Of a stretch of 64,000 nt of DNA, positions 34,297-45,985 are shown one piece after another. The stretch is from Cylindrodendrum hubeiense (taxonomy: Eukaryota > Ascomycota > Sordariomycetes > Hypocreales > Nectriaceae): assembly GCA_014621425.1 (NCBI GenBank), contig JAANBB010000132.1, positions 1 to 64,000 of the forward strand. Reading direction: 5' to 3'. The position numbers and the translations under genes are program-made. The notes under the pieces were generated by a model. The model saw only the letters and a list, made by a program, of their open reading frames with translations, was not told the origin of the DNA and made no database searches. Every line of letters starts with the position of its first letter. Positions within the stretch are counted from its first letter, which is position 1.

Positions 34297-36613
34297 GATG
34301 GGCGATGTGATGAGGTGATTGACTAAACTTCCAATGATTGAGTGGTATGAATGAAGCAAAAGGTCAATTGCCGCTGGATCTTTTGGGGTTTGTAGTCCTG
34401 CGAACCTCGGCCTGCGCAAGACATCCCCCCACCGCGACTACGTCAATCGGGAATGCGGGGGAATAGTGGCCGGCTCCATCTCCGGAATTCCCGCAACATC
34501 TCCACCACGTCCCGGCTTCGGAGACGCTGGATCTTGATCAAGTGGGGCACGATGATGGGGCAGTTCGGATATCCCGGGCCCCGGCGGTTTGGAATTGGCA
34601 AATCGGATGCTGTTTACCCGTGGGGATGGGGATGAGTGGCACGCGGTGACGCCTCGGGTCCCTCAGACTTGGTATTAATTCATATGGGTAGCAGACCAGT
34701 CCCCGTGGTAGGAATTAAACAGGAGCGATTCATGTCATGCATGGACATACTAGGTAGTTTGTTGGAGAAGGCTGCCTCTAACTAATGGCGACACAAAATT
34801 GGCCAGGTCTGAATTTGAAGTTCCAGAACTCTAGAAACCACAGCAGTCCAATCGTAGTTGCCATATGGGCAAAGTAAAAATGAAGAGATGGACCGTCCAT
34901 CTCTCCATTCAACGGCGTCTTTCCAAGCAGCACTGCCCAAGTCCGACGTCATCCCGTAAACAACACAACTCAACTCCCATTCACCATCACCAGGGTTATC
35001 AACATCCGTCTCCTCACCCTCTTCGGTGCACATTGGCCAGGTTGGTGCTCACGAGAGGCTACATCTTGTGGATAGAAATGCACAAGCGGCGGTTTTATCT
35101 CCGGGGCTCCTTTAAACGACTTGGCTGTGGCGAGGCATACGACGTGTTGAGAGAGCAACCTACCGTACCCCAACATCCGCACGCGACTCATCTTTCTCGC
35201 ATTCGTGACGACTCGTAGCTATCCTAGTGTGGGTACAAAAGTAACAAGATATGACTCTCTCACTTGTCGTTCCTGTACCATCAATCAGCCTGAGTTGCTA
35301 GAAAAGGTTATTGGAAGAAGGCAGCTGGGATGCACCAATGGCCTCAAGTCTTGGCTAAAATATCTCCTCATAAACTGGACATTATTGACCGAAGCCACAC
35401 GTTTTGGGCCAGGAGCTGTCTTTCTGGTGCGTAGTATCCATGGACGGTATCCATGGACAGTATTTGTTCTAGAATGCCTGAAAATAATATTCGTGTCCTC
35501 AATAGCAATCATGAGCCAGGTATCTTAATTCTTATCGAACTATGCAATCCGGATGCAATAGATTTCTTAACGTTACAGATGTCGCAACAAGCTAGGACCA
35601 AATCATGGTTTCTGTGAGGCTGGCTGTCGTCAATGATCTCAACCTCGGCTTCGATGACAGTGAAAGTCCGAACTGTAGGATCCAGATATTTCACCCTCAA
35701 CCAATTATTTCAGCGGCCTCAAAGAAACTGAAAGCAGGCTCACAATACTGTAACCAAAAACCGCTTATTTAGAAAGTGGTTTCAACCCGTTGAGTCGCGT
35801 TCGTCAGGCGATGACACACAGGGACGTGCCATGGCCAATGTTGGGAATCACTTGAGGCGCATCTTCTGGTTCACTCTTTATAGTCGATATCATGGGCGCA
35901 AGGGCGGAATCAACGGTAAGAACCCTGCTTACGATTGTTGTACCGTCTCCATACTGAACTTAACCTGCCCAACGTCTAGAGTAACATCAGAGACGTTTCC
36001 GGTCTTGTTCTTGGAATTGGCGGAGGTGCGTAAATAGATACATGGGCCTTGGCTTGCCAAATTTCTGAGACTTTTGGAAGAATGCTATGGAAGGTAAAGT
36101 TGCCGTTTTGAATAACAGCACGAGTTTCAGAAAGAGAATGACCGCCTAGTGTGTGGGCTTTCTTGTGGGTGGCTATTGTAGAGATAGAGGAGCGCAGCAC
36201 ACCGCCCCAAGACCTCCTAGGCTACATTGGGTGACCTTGATCCTAGTCGGCGTGTACCCAGATTGAATGAATGAGCCTTTTGAGGAAAATTCCGCCATTA
36301 ATAAGATGGCGGCTGCGGAGAGTGACGGGTCCATGATAAGAAATGGTGTGGCCAGCCCGAAGAAGCGGAATTCGGCATAGGCAATTATATCCTAACTACA
36401 CAGATAAAAACTAAGCCAACCTAAATAGAATAAGAAACCCTAATAGCAAAGATACATTTATTTCAGTTGTTAGTACTCCGTATTTGGCACTTCCTTATCT
36501 TGATCAGAATTTGGAACATGTGACTGTACAGGGTAGGGGGCATGAGTTGAGAGGTTTGGACGCCGGGAATACTTTTGGTATATTAAGTTTCGGCGCAAGC
36601 CATGACTTAGAAT
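34297..36613. other. Gene-poor, partly AT-rich intergenic region
   Basis: About 2.3 kb in which no intact gene can be supported. The part from about 35200 to 36500 is clearly more AT-rich. Short open pieces on the minus strand (about 35976-36200 and 35509-35700) have a coding look but are broken by stops. A direct repeat of gtatccatggac occurs at 35436-35460. No transposase or reverse transcriptase motif was seen. Confidence 0.45.
35509..36200 (-). pseudogene. Possible decayed coding region
   Basis: Minus-strand open pieces read SETRAVIQNGNFTFHSILPK (about 36130-36070), an overlapping frame NKTGNVSDVTLDVGQVKF ending in TAA near 35939, and FTVIEAEVEIIDDSQPHR near 35660-35610. Each looks protein-like, but they are separated by stops and no intron chain joined them convincingly. 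It could also be chance. Confidence 0.25.
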
Positions 36614-36671
36614 CCGACGGTAAACAGTGATGCCGGCGGTTGACTTCACCGTCGGTCGACTTCACCGTCGG
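36614..36671. promoter_or_regulatory. Cluster of four CCG-N-CGG sites (candidate Zn2Cys6 operators)
   Basis: CCGACGG at 36614, CCGGCGG at 36633, CCGTCGG at 36649 and CCGTCGG at 36665 lie within 58 bp, about 480-540 bp before the MFS start. The last two are parts of a 16-bp direct repeat containing gacttcaccgtcggt. CGG triplets in everted or inverted pairs are the standard recognition elements of Zn2Cys6 regulators, and such a regulator gene lies next to this transporter. Confidence 0.55.
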
Positions 36672-37154
36672 TAGCCTTCCGATCCAGCGATGCCGATTGG
36701 CCCGTGGCGGATCTAAACATCCAGGGCTGCGGAGGAGGAATGGGGCTGCTGGGGCTGTTGGGGCTATTGAGGCTAGCGACCGCCACCAGCATGTGCTCGT
36801 GCCAGGGAAACTACTGTTGTCCGCTGCGTGATTGGAGATGTTCCCCCAATTGTCAGTCTCGGCTTTCTATCTCTCTGCATCCAACTCGGCGTTGGGATGG
36901 TGGGGATATCTGCGTTTGCCGTGTAACCGACGACATTCCACTGCGAGCTGCAGCCAGCTCCCCACAGCCCCAAGCTTACCCCGGACCCAGTCACTAGGAC
37001 ACGGCGTCTCTAGTGTGGGGAACCCTGTCGCGATACTCCCTACACAAGGTTCCTTCTATCATATAAGACAGTCCTCGGCGCCGGGATGAGAGAAACGATG
37101 TCTCCTTGAGTCACCATCCTTCCACAAGTCTTCCGCTGTTACCTCCAGTCCAAC
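36672..37154 (+). promoter_or_regulatory. Proximal promoter of the MFS transporter gene
   Basis: A TATA-like TATAAG lies at 37062-37067, 88 bp before the ATG. The sequence from 37100 is CT-rich with ccttccacaag, typical of a short fungal leader. No gene is supported. Confidence 0.5.
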
Positions 37155-38992
37155 ATGGCAAGACACCAAGATCCCACTGCAACGGAGGACATCTCTTCGG
37201 TTGTCCAGCGACGAGCTCCAGGAACCGAACTGCTTTTCGACAATGGCAACGCCAGCAAGGCCGCAGCTGGCCTCCAGTTCATTCCGCAGGGCGACACACA
37301 CATCCTACTTGTTCCCCAGCCCTCCCTCTCAGACCCGAACGATCCGCTCCGGTGGTCCCCAGCCAAGAAATGGGGCACATATCTCAACGGTGTCGCCTAT
37401 GCCTTCATGGGGAGTGTGACGGGACCTATCATGGCTGCCGGCATGCTCCCGCTCGCTGAGACCTTTGGCGAGACCCTCCAGAAACTGACCTATGCCAACG
37501 GTGCTACCTTAATTTGCCAGGGAGTCGGCAATGTCTTTTGGATGTAAGTCTTCCTAATACGTGTATCTATCCTTCAACTCACATTGTTTCCGTGTTCAGG
37601 CCTCTGGCTCTCAAGTTTGGACGCCGACCTGTCTACATGCTTTCCAACATTCTCATGGGCATTGCTTGTGTCTGGCTCGGACTTGCATCCAATGGCACCT
37701 ATACTTCATTCATCATCGGTCGAGCGTTTCTCGGCTTGTTTGAAGCACCTATTGAATCTATCGTCCCTACCACAATCACCGACATGTTCTTCCTACACAA
37801 CCGCGGCGAGAAGGTCTCCTTCTATGGACTCTCAATCCTTGGTGGCAACGAGCTTGGTCCATTGGTATGAGATACCCTCGACCTTCGCCCAATATCCAGA
37901 CTTCTAATAGTGCCGTGATACAGTTTTCGGCCCTCATCATCCAGCGTTACGGAATGGACTGGGCATTCTACATTGTGACCATGTTCATTTGCCTCAGCTG
38001 CATCTCCATGTTCTTCTTCATGCCAGAAACCAAGTACACTGGGCCTCGACCTCAGTCATACCCGATCGCAGCCGGAATGGATACTGATGAAAAGGCGGAT
38101 GTGGAGCGAATTGAGAATCTAGGTGGCAACACCAACAAGGAAGCGTGCAGTGAAAGCATCGAGAGTGCTCCCCAGGGTCCTCCCAAGCGAGGCTTTCTCC
38201 GCGGTCTTGCCTTGTGGGAAAAGCCAGATCCCAATGTGAGTCTGAAGAGCGCGTTTTTGCGGCCCTTCGTCCTCATTACGTATCCTACTGTGCTCTGGGC
38301 ATGCCTCGTCTACGGGGCCTCCCTTGGATGGAACGTAATTCTCGGTGCGACAGTCGCCCAGTTGTTTGCGGGACAGTATGGCTTCGACTCTCAGTCTCAG
38401 GGTCTCGTCTTCCTATCGCCATTCGTGGGTTCGCTGGTTGGGTCATGGCTCTGTGGATCGCTTTCCGACTCTATTGCCAACTACTTCACCAAGAAGAACG
38501 AAGGTATCCGAGAGCCCGAGATGCGACTCCCTGTATGCGTGCTCGCCACTATTTTGACGTTCCTGGGCGCGCTCATGTCGGGCTTGACGTATCATTACAA
38601 TACGCACTGGGCTGGCCCCGTAGTTGGCTACGGAGTTCTGAGTGCTGGCGCACAGATGGGGGTTTCTCTGTCTATGAGCTATGCGCTGGATTGTCATCGA
38701 GAGGTATGTTCCAGGATCTGATTGATATTCGTTGAGCTCTGTACTGACATTTTGATAGCTCTCTGTAGAGCTTATGGTGACAGTGGCGTCACTGAAGTCC
38801 TTCATGGCGTGGGTTTGGACGTGGGTGATCAATGACTGGATTGACGCCAACGGGATGCTCACTGTCTTCATGGCGATTGCCAGCATCAACGTCGCCATTC
38901 ACTTAACGACATTCATCCTCTATTTCCGCGGGAAGAGCATCCGAATTTGGATTGCAGAGACGGACATGTTAGCACGAAGTGGATTGAAATGA
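37155..38992 (+). CDS. Major facilitator superfamily transporter, DHA1-type
   Basis: Four exons, 37155-37543, 37600-37864, 37924-38703, 38759-38992; 555 residues. After a soluble N-terminus with LSDPNDPLRWSPAKKW (a motif common in fungal DHA1 drug/H+ antiporters), about 12 membrane helices follow. The loop 2-3 motif is PLALKFGRRPVYM; GRAFLGLFEAPIESIVPTT lies in helices 4-5; the end of the first half is FMPETKYTGPRP, followed by a long cytosolic loop. The substrate is not predictable; efflux or uptake of small organic molecules is inferred. It is convergent with the Zn2Cys6 gene and close to the FAD monooxygenase, so it probably transports that pathway's substrate or product. Four CCG-N-CGG sites lie upstream. 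Confidence 0.88.
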
Positions 38993-39517
38993 GTTATCTG
39001 GTTGAAATTGCGGAGGAAATTGTATGCAGATTGACTGAGACGTTGATACCTAGGTTGGATCTATGTTAGGCCAATCCCTCATCACCAAGGAAGAACAATT
39101 GAGAGCTATTTAACCTCAATGTTCTAGCGCATGATCCTTATACTCTGCGTCCAGTTTAACTACAGGCATAATATTTGATTCTAGTATTTCTCGCAACTCA
39201 AGCGTATCACCATTTTGAGATATTTGCGTCATCATCTGCTATTCTTGCCGCCCTTGACAAACATTAGTGATCGATTAATTTTTATTTTAATCAACGTATC
39301 CAACACAGTTTAAATAACTGTCTGCCAGTGAATCTTATTTTAGAATATGATGAATGGAGCTATCGATGCCACCCAGCTATCTCGTACAATCATGTACAAG
39401 GTCTTCTACACGAAAATACATTGACAAATACATATCTATGTGCCAAACTAGACCCCTGGCTCTGATATACTAAACTCTAAACACGAGCCCATATCCCTCG
39501 TTATAATACTGACACAG
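38993..39517. other. Intergenic: convergent 3' regions
   Basis: AT-rich, between the MFS gene (+) and the Zn2Cys6 gene (-). No gene is supported. Confidence 0.45.
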
Positions 39518-42276
39518 TTATGGATTCCCAGCATCTGACCAAGCGGTCCAGTCCTCAAAATTGAGAAAGTTGAAAACAAGGTTTGTATCTACTAAGCTTG
39601 CGAATGGATCACCCTCATATAGATCGAAATCGACCCCTGAACCATCTCCTGGCGGGTCTTGGGGAGCATTGGCAAGGTAACTTAGTAACGCGGCGTCATT
39701 GTATATGTCGGTGCTAGAGTCATGTTCCTGTTGGCCGCCTCGGTCGCGGTGTGACCTGGCGATGGCCAACACCTCTTTTATGATCTCAGTGCATCGACGG
39801 GCCACTGCAAGTCGCTTCATAGAAGAAAATATTTCAAGGCTCTTTTCAATGTCTTGTATGATGCTCTCTGCCGTTAGTGGACTGATGTTTGACAAGATGA
39901 CGTATAGGAGCACCATGGATGCATCAAGCACATATGTGCAATTGTACCACCTGATTGTGATTAATCAACCTATTTAGCGATCTATCCATAAAACAGGGAC
40001 CGAGATCAGACGAACCAAGTGCGGAAGTACGGGCGATACAGATAAGTCGTATGCACAAATCGGATGGTCTCGCTTGCAGCCTCAACGCAAGATTGTGTAT
40101 GCATGGCGAATTGCTCTCGATGTGACTCAGCTGTAGCTGATATTAAAAATGGTCTGTGCAAAAGAATTCTTGCATTTAAAAACCCTTGGATTTGTTAGCA
40201 CCGTCGCCACGATCTTTCGGATGGACTACTGACGCAGCTTCAGCACAATCTTCTGCTTCGTTATTAGCTCCGCCTCATCTAATGAAGATTTTTCTAAATT
40301 CAGTGGAGTTTTCAATTGAGCTTTCCAACTCGAGAGGCGTTCGTCCAGAGAAAATGTCCTATTGGATCTTTGGAGCAATGTTGCCGCCTCATCAGGTCGG
40401 CAAGCGTTTGCCGATATTTCCACCAAGATCTCTGCTAGTTCAACCATGCAGTTAATGAGATAAAGTGACGGCCCGGATGAAGTCTACAATTTTAATTAGT
40501 GTACCTCTTTAAACCGAGAACAAGTCGCTTACCGATGTTCGTGGCAAGGGAATGCGGTAGTGGAGGGGCTCTCGCAGAAATGACTGCCGACTAGTAGATG
40601 AACACATTTCACTGTATATTAAAGTAAGCAACTTCCTAAAGAATTAATATGGCAACTTACATTTCATGCGAATAAAGGCCCCTGGAAATGTTAGTCTTCG
40701 TGAACTTCGATTTGACGTATAAAGTAACACACCACCAGAAACGGCTCTCCAGACTGGTCTCAGAATGAAGACTCGTAGGTATCCCGATTGCCAATGCCGT
40801 GCGAAGCGCCATTCCTGCATACATGTAGCAACTATGAGGCTTCAGAGCATTTTGACAAAACACAGACTGCGAAGTATTGAGTAACATGGCCATTTGGTTG
40901 GAGAGAGATATACAAACCATGAGAAAAAGAGTTTGAGCTGTCTCGAAGGAACTAGACTCAAATGTGTCTTCGAGGTGGAACTTTGCTCTTTCAAAGAATA
41001 ATTGTGAAGCCCGGATTGGCAGGTAGGTGTTTGGGCTAATGGACTTTCCATCTTGACGGCATATTTCGTCGAGAAACCCAGCAGCGCCATCCCACATTAC
41101 CAAGGCGGTTTCCCCCGCGGTTATTGCCCCGATGGCTAAAACAATGTTGAAGAGAGCGAGGAACCGAGTTCGTGCTCGTACTCGAGGGGTTGGTGCATCG
41201 GGAGGGATGGCCTCGCTCAGCCATACGTCCTTTTCACAGCGGGCGAGGAATAATGCCTGATCAAGGATCGGGTGAACGCAGTGCAGATTCAAGAAATAAA
41301 GGTGTGCACATTCTCGCTCGAGATCCGTCCCGATTGATGGCCTGGGCGCTAGGGGTGTCTGAACGGAGCCCTCTGCCGAAAGAGAGGCATACGAATGGCC
41401 ACCATGGGGATGACGAGGGGTTTCAGATGGCTGGCCGACGCCTCTATTCTCCTGAGTCCCGGAGACCGAGTAATCAGAACTGTGCAGCAGGTTGACAACG
41501 GAATCGTCACCGGTTGCTTTTCCCTGTCCCTGATCTCCACTCCCGGGCGCTACTCTGCGTGATCTCTGTCCTTTTGCTCGGGACTGAAGCCGGGAGAGAA
41601 AGTAAAATGTCCCTGTATGACCATAGAACTCGGAACCTTCGGTGTGTTGGTTGATATCGCCAAGTCCTTCCGGTTCACGCTCTACGGATTGACGGGGCTC
41701 TGAACCCTGAGTTGCGGATGTCATCGGCGATAGTGGTACTGGAGCACCTTCCAGGCTGACTGGCGATGTTAACGGAGCTCTTCTCTCTCCTTCAGTCCTT
41801 GATGGCCGAGGAGCCAATCGTGTCTCTGAAACCGGAACTACATCTGTGGACCTGATCTGATGGTCAGTCACAAGCCTATATAATGTGTTGGGGCCACTTA
41901 CCGCGCATTTTCAGTAGAAGTAGACCCTCGACGGTAGTCCACATATACAACGGGCGGTCGCTCTTTGAACGAGCACTCAAATGAGTGTTCTATATCATAG
42001 GTTAGTGGAATGCAAACAAGTAGTGGGGATATCTGCTGAACTCTGCGTGAGCGTGGAGCGGACTTACGAACGCAGCTGGAACATGGGAACTGCCCATCGC
42101 ACTACCAAGAAGAGTCGCATTAGTTTTGTGACTCCAGTATGAGTGGGATATTGCACCTTGACTTTGCGAGTTCTACAAGAGTCGCAGGCAACGGCAGCTC
42201 GGGGGCGTCGCCTCCGCTTGAGGGCCCCAGAGGATGGCTCTCCCGAATTGGACGTTTCGAATGATCGCAGAGACAT
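39518..42276 (-). CDS. Zn2Cys6 transcription factor with fungal-specific TF domain
   Basis: Nine exons: 42276-42157, 42101-42068, 41989-41902, 41851-40733, 40681-40661, 40611-40533, 40483-40234, 40184-40016, 39950-39518; 770 residues. The binuclear cluster is Cys31, 34, 41, 47, 50, 57 (CDSC...C...C..C...C) after a basic RRRRPR patch and is split by introns 1 and 2. A Ser/Pro-rich linker leads to the regulatory domain (about 195-600) with HLYFLNLHCVHPILD, ALRTALAIGIP and FWWGLYSHEIEM. The 21-nt exon 5 is needed to keep GLYSHE in frame. The C-terminus is acidic and aromatic (FNFLNFEDWTAW), possibly an activation domain. It lies between the MFS and monooxygenase genes and is the obvious local regulator. 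Exons 4-6 carry the most uncertain boundaries. Confidence 0.85.
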
Positions 42277-43318
42277 GGTTGGCTTTGAGAAAATAAGATA
42301 TAGCTATTGCATGGGTGAAGGTATTCCCCATGTCGTGAGATTACGTGCGTGTCATGATGCTGTGGGGATGGATGAGGTGCAAATGCGGAGCGGGGCTGGA
42401 TGCTTTGGTGGCAAGCTACGGAGTACAGCTTACGAGGGACGTGGCTGGTGTCCATGTTGTTCCATCAGAGGCTAAACGAAGGGCGCCTTGTACGGACTAC
42501 GGGGAAATGGGACGAGATACTACGCGTAAGATATTACTCGACTGCAGAAGAGAATAGGTTCTGAGTTTTCTTCTATGAAGGAAATTGCCATGGTTTTTGT
42601 GAGGCGGTGCAATGCGTGTTCTCATGGCCAATTTCTATACAACGATCAATCGATCAGTCCGCCATCAAAACCGTCCAGGACTCCCCCGCATAGCACCTCG
42701 CAGCCTCGGCTCCAGCTCCAGCTCCGGCCTAGTCCCAAGGATGTGGTCATCTCATGACCAGCCTGGAATCCTGGGGCATGATATTTGTGTCAGAGGCACC
42801 TTCGCATCCAATTCCTTCAATGGATGCGCTGGGGAGTGAGGTTGCAAAAGACGAATCGGAATGCGAGTTTCGGAATACCCCAGCTTTTCCCCACGATCGC
42901 ATCCCCAATTGCATCCCGAGCGGACCAATCGGAAGCCAAGCTTCGGAAACTCTGCCCATCTACTATGTACTGCTATGTACAACACCACGCTCGATGCGAA
43001 TAGGGGCGCTGATGGATGAGGTCACAAGCCGGATAAGTGGACCTGGACATTCCAGAGTGTTTTGCAATGGCTTGATCTCCCAATTTACTTGCCGATGCTC
43101 CAGAGCGTGGGAGAGACGCACTTCCTCCGGCTTTCGGAAAGTGGGGACACCGACATTGGCCAACCTGGGGAAGCTCTAACAAGGAGACCAACTTGAACAT
43201 CTCAAGATATATCATTAGAATAGACGTTGCTGAAGAAGAGTCTCCAACATTATCAACTCAATCTTTAGACATTGGCACCAAAGACCATTAGACATAAACA
43301 CCGCCGAAAGACTTCGCC
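42277..43318. promoter_or_regulatory. Divergent promoter, Zn2Cys6 regulator / FAD monooxygenase
   Basis: About 1.04 kb between divergent starts. An everted pair TCCG-N5-CGGA lies at 43126-43138, about 180 bp before the monooxygenase ATG, a possible regulator site. No exact CCG-N-CGG site like those upstream of the transporter was found. A ctccagctccagctccgg repeat is at 42709-42726. No gene is supported. Confidence 0.45.
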
Positions 43319-45506
43319 ATGCCTGGCCTACTCGAGACCCCCTCTGCCAACGGAGCCAACACCAACACCACCATCCATGTTCCGGTGCTAATTGTCGGTG
43401 GTGGTCCTGCGGGACTGCTTTCAGCATATATGCTGTCCAAGCTTGGAGGTCAGTTTTGGAACTTCCATCCCTACTTTTGGCGCTTAAACTGACGAATTGA
43501 CTGTATAGTGCAATCCCTCCTCATCGAAAAGTACCCCGAGCGACTCGCCGCCCCTAAAGCCCACGCCCTCTGCCCCAGAAGCCTGGAAATATGTCGCCAA
43601 TTCGGCCTCGACACGATGGAAATGCGTCGGCAGGGATCGCCGCGCGACGACGCGTACTGGGTGAATTTCGTCACTAATCTCAGCGGCGAGCGAATTGGCG
43701 TGCTCCCCTATGAGCGGATGGACACCAAAGTCCTGGACGCTACACCTGAGGTACGAAACAATTGGACAATAGTGAAGGGGCATTGTGACTTACTTCGGCC
43801 AGATGATTCATAACATTCCCCAGCCAGGCTTCGAGCAGTTTGTTGCCGAGGAGCTGGAGAATGATTCGAATGTCCAGATTCGCAAAGGTGTTGCCTTTGT
43901 GACCTGTGAGCAGGTAAGCCAATAATTTTAATGGCGTCTATAATATAAGCTGACGATGGCGATCGCAGAAAAAAGACGAAGTGACCACAACCGTTGAAGA
44001 GCGTGCTACAAAGACCCGGTGGCAGATCAAATCTAGGCACGTCATTGCTTGTGATGGCGCAAAGAGTCAGGTTCGAAAAGACTTGGGTATTGAATGTGAA
44101 GGAGAGGATGGCTGTGAGTATTTGCCTCCGTGTGACATTGTGAGACGAAGTAAACTGACTTCCCATGGATAGATGAGACCATGATGACCATCCATTTCAA
44201 CGCTGACCTGCGCCCCGTCGTCAAGGACCGGGTCGGCATGCTTCACTGGATCACGGATCCAGCTTGCTCAGGCTTCATCATCGCATATGATTTAGGAGGC
44301 AACCATGTGCTGATTAGCAACTTTGATGTAAGTCGTGACATCAACTTCTTGGGAGAGTACAACTAACTTAGAACCCAGTCGAATAAGCATCCCGCAGAGA
44401 CTTGGGACCAGGACCTCTGTCGAACAACTCTCAAGGCTGCAATTGGCCAGGACATCCCGTTCAATGTCCTGAGTTACAGGCCGTGGCTCCTCAGCCGAAA
44501 AGTTGCAAAGCAATACCGCCAACGCAACATCTTCCTGTATGCCTCCCTTGAAACCCTGCGCTGCATCAACTAACACGGCCGTAACAGAGTCGGCGACGCT
44601 GCACACTCTTTCCCACCCACCGGTGGCCTCGGTCTCAACTCTGGCATCGCAGATGCCCACAACCTCGCATACAAGATCGCCGCTGTACACCAGGGCTGGG
44701 CGGGCGACTCGCTCCTCGACTCGTACGACGCGGACCGCCGACAGATTGCGCTCGTCAACTCTGCGCAGAGTGTCAAGAACGGCAAGAAGATCTTCTCGTT
44801 CCTTAAGGCGCTTGGAACTGCAGGGATTGATGACGTCGAAAAGGCCCGAGAGAACTTGCACAAGTCGATCCATGATCCCGCTAAGCAGGAGATGATTGCC
44901 CGTGAGGTCGAGGGCCAGAGAGAGCACTTTGACAATGTGAGTTTGTCTCATTTAACCCTCTGTATATGAATGAGCTAACAGTAAACCTACCAGCTTGAGA
45001 TTCATATCGGATACGTGTACGGCGACAAAGAGACACCTCCAAACGCGTCTAACTTCACACCCAAGTTTGTGCCTGGTGCTCGCGTTCCCCACGCCTGGAT
45101 CAAACCCCTCGACACCTCCATCTCCGACGAGATTCGCCCTCTAGATGTATCCTATGTCAAGGAGTTTACCGCAGGTGAGGTCGCGGCTAAACAGTACTCC
45201 ACGCTGGACCTTTGTGGCATGGATGCCTTCACGCTGCTCGCTTCAAGCGCAGAGCCTTGGACACAGAAGTTCGAGGAGCTGCGGACTTCCCTGGAAAGTT
45301 ACAACATCAAGGCCCAGCTCTGGGTAGCAGGCGTGGACTTTGAATTCAATGGTCCCGAGCAGAAGGCGCTGTTTGACAAAGACGGTGGTTTTGCGGCTGG
45401 AGGAGCGCTACTCGTGCGACCGGACCAGCATATTGTCCAGTGCCCTAGCACCGAGACCACTGTGGAGGAGTTGCAGTCACTCGTTCTGGGGCACTTGGGT
45501 CTGTAA
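43319..45506 (+). CDS. FAD-dependent monooxygenase, phenol hydroxylase/TfdB type
   Basis: Eight exons: 43319-43448, 43509-43750, 43803-43913, 43969-44113, 44173-44327, 44379-44536, 44588-44936, 44994-45506; 600 residues. Class A flavoprotein motifs are VLIVGGGPAGLLSAYML (about 23-39), CDGAKSQ at Asp190-Gly191, and GDAAHSFPPTGGLGLNSGIADAHNLAYKI starting near 316. The last 150 residues form the thioredoxin-like domain of phenol hydroxylase relatives, ending in GALLVRPDQHIVQ. Such enzymes hydroxylate aromatic or phenolic rings using NAD(P)H and O2 in the cytosol. The substrate cannot be told. With the neighbouring regulator and transporter it suggests a small aromatic-compound catabolic or detoxification cluster (inference). 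Confidence 0.92.
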
Positions 45507-45985
45507 TAGAAATATTTTATTTTGTTGTAGTAAGAGATAGTCAATAGCGAATTTCCGAGGTTTTATGTCATCAACATATCTGATTCATTGAGTATTGTTA
45601 TTCCCATAGAAAGAGCTGCCATCTGGGTAGAAAAGCATTATTTCACAAAATATGATACTTTCATACCTCGTTGCTGTGTTTAAGGGGGCTCATAGTATTG
45701 TGTGCCGAGTGGCAATGCTCTTTAGATTTCCTAATTGTTCAAGGACTATCGCTCATTCACACGTCCAACATAAGCAACTTTGCACCACGTACTCCAAAAA
45801 TGCATTTCCCAATTAGATCGTATACACAACGCCGTCAGCCACAAGGACATCAATGCGACTGAGAAACAGAGAGGGCAGTTCGGACAGTGTGTATGTGAGA
45901 TGGCCCACTCTCCTCACCTCACTTCCAATACTTGATCTCAGAATGTTTACCAATACTTGCTCTCTTTTTGCCACCAGCCCACTGC
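45507..45985. other. Intergenic: convergent 3' regions
   Basis: Between the monooxygenase (+) and pom34 (-). AT-rich, with no supported gene. Confidence 0.45.
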
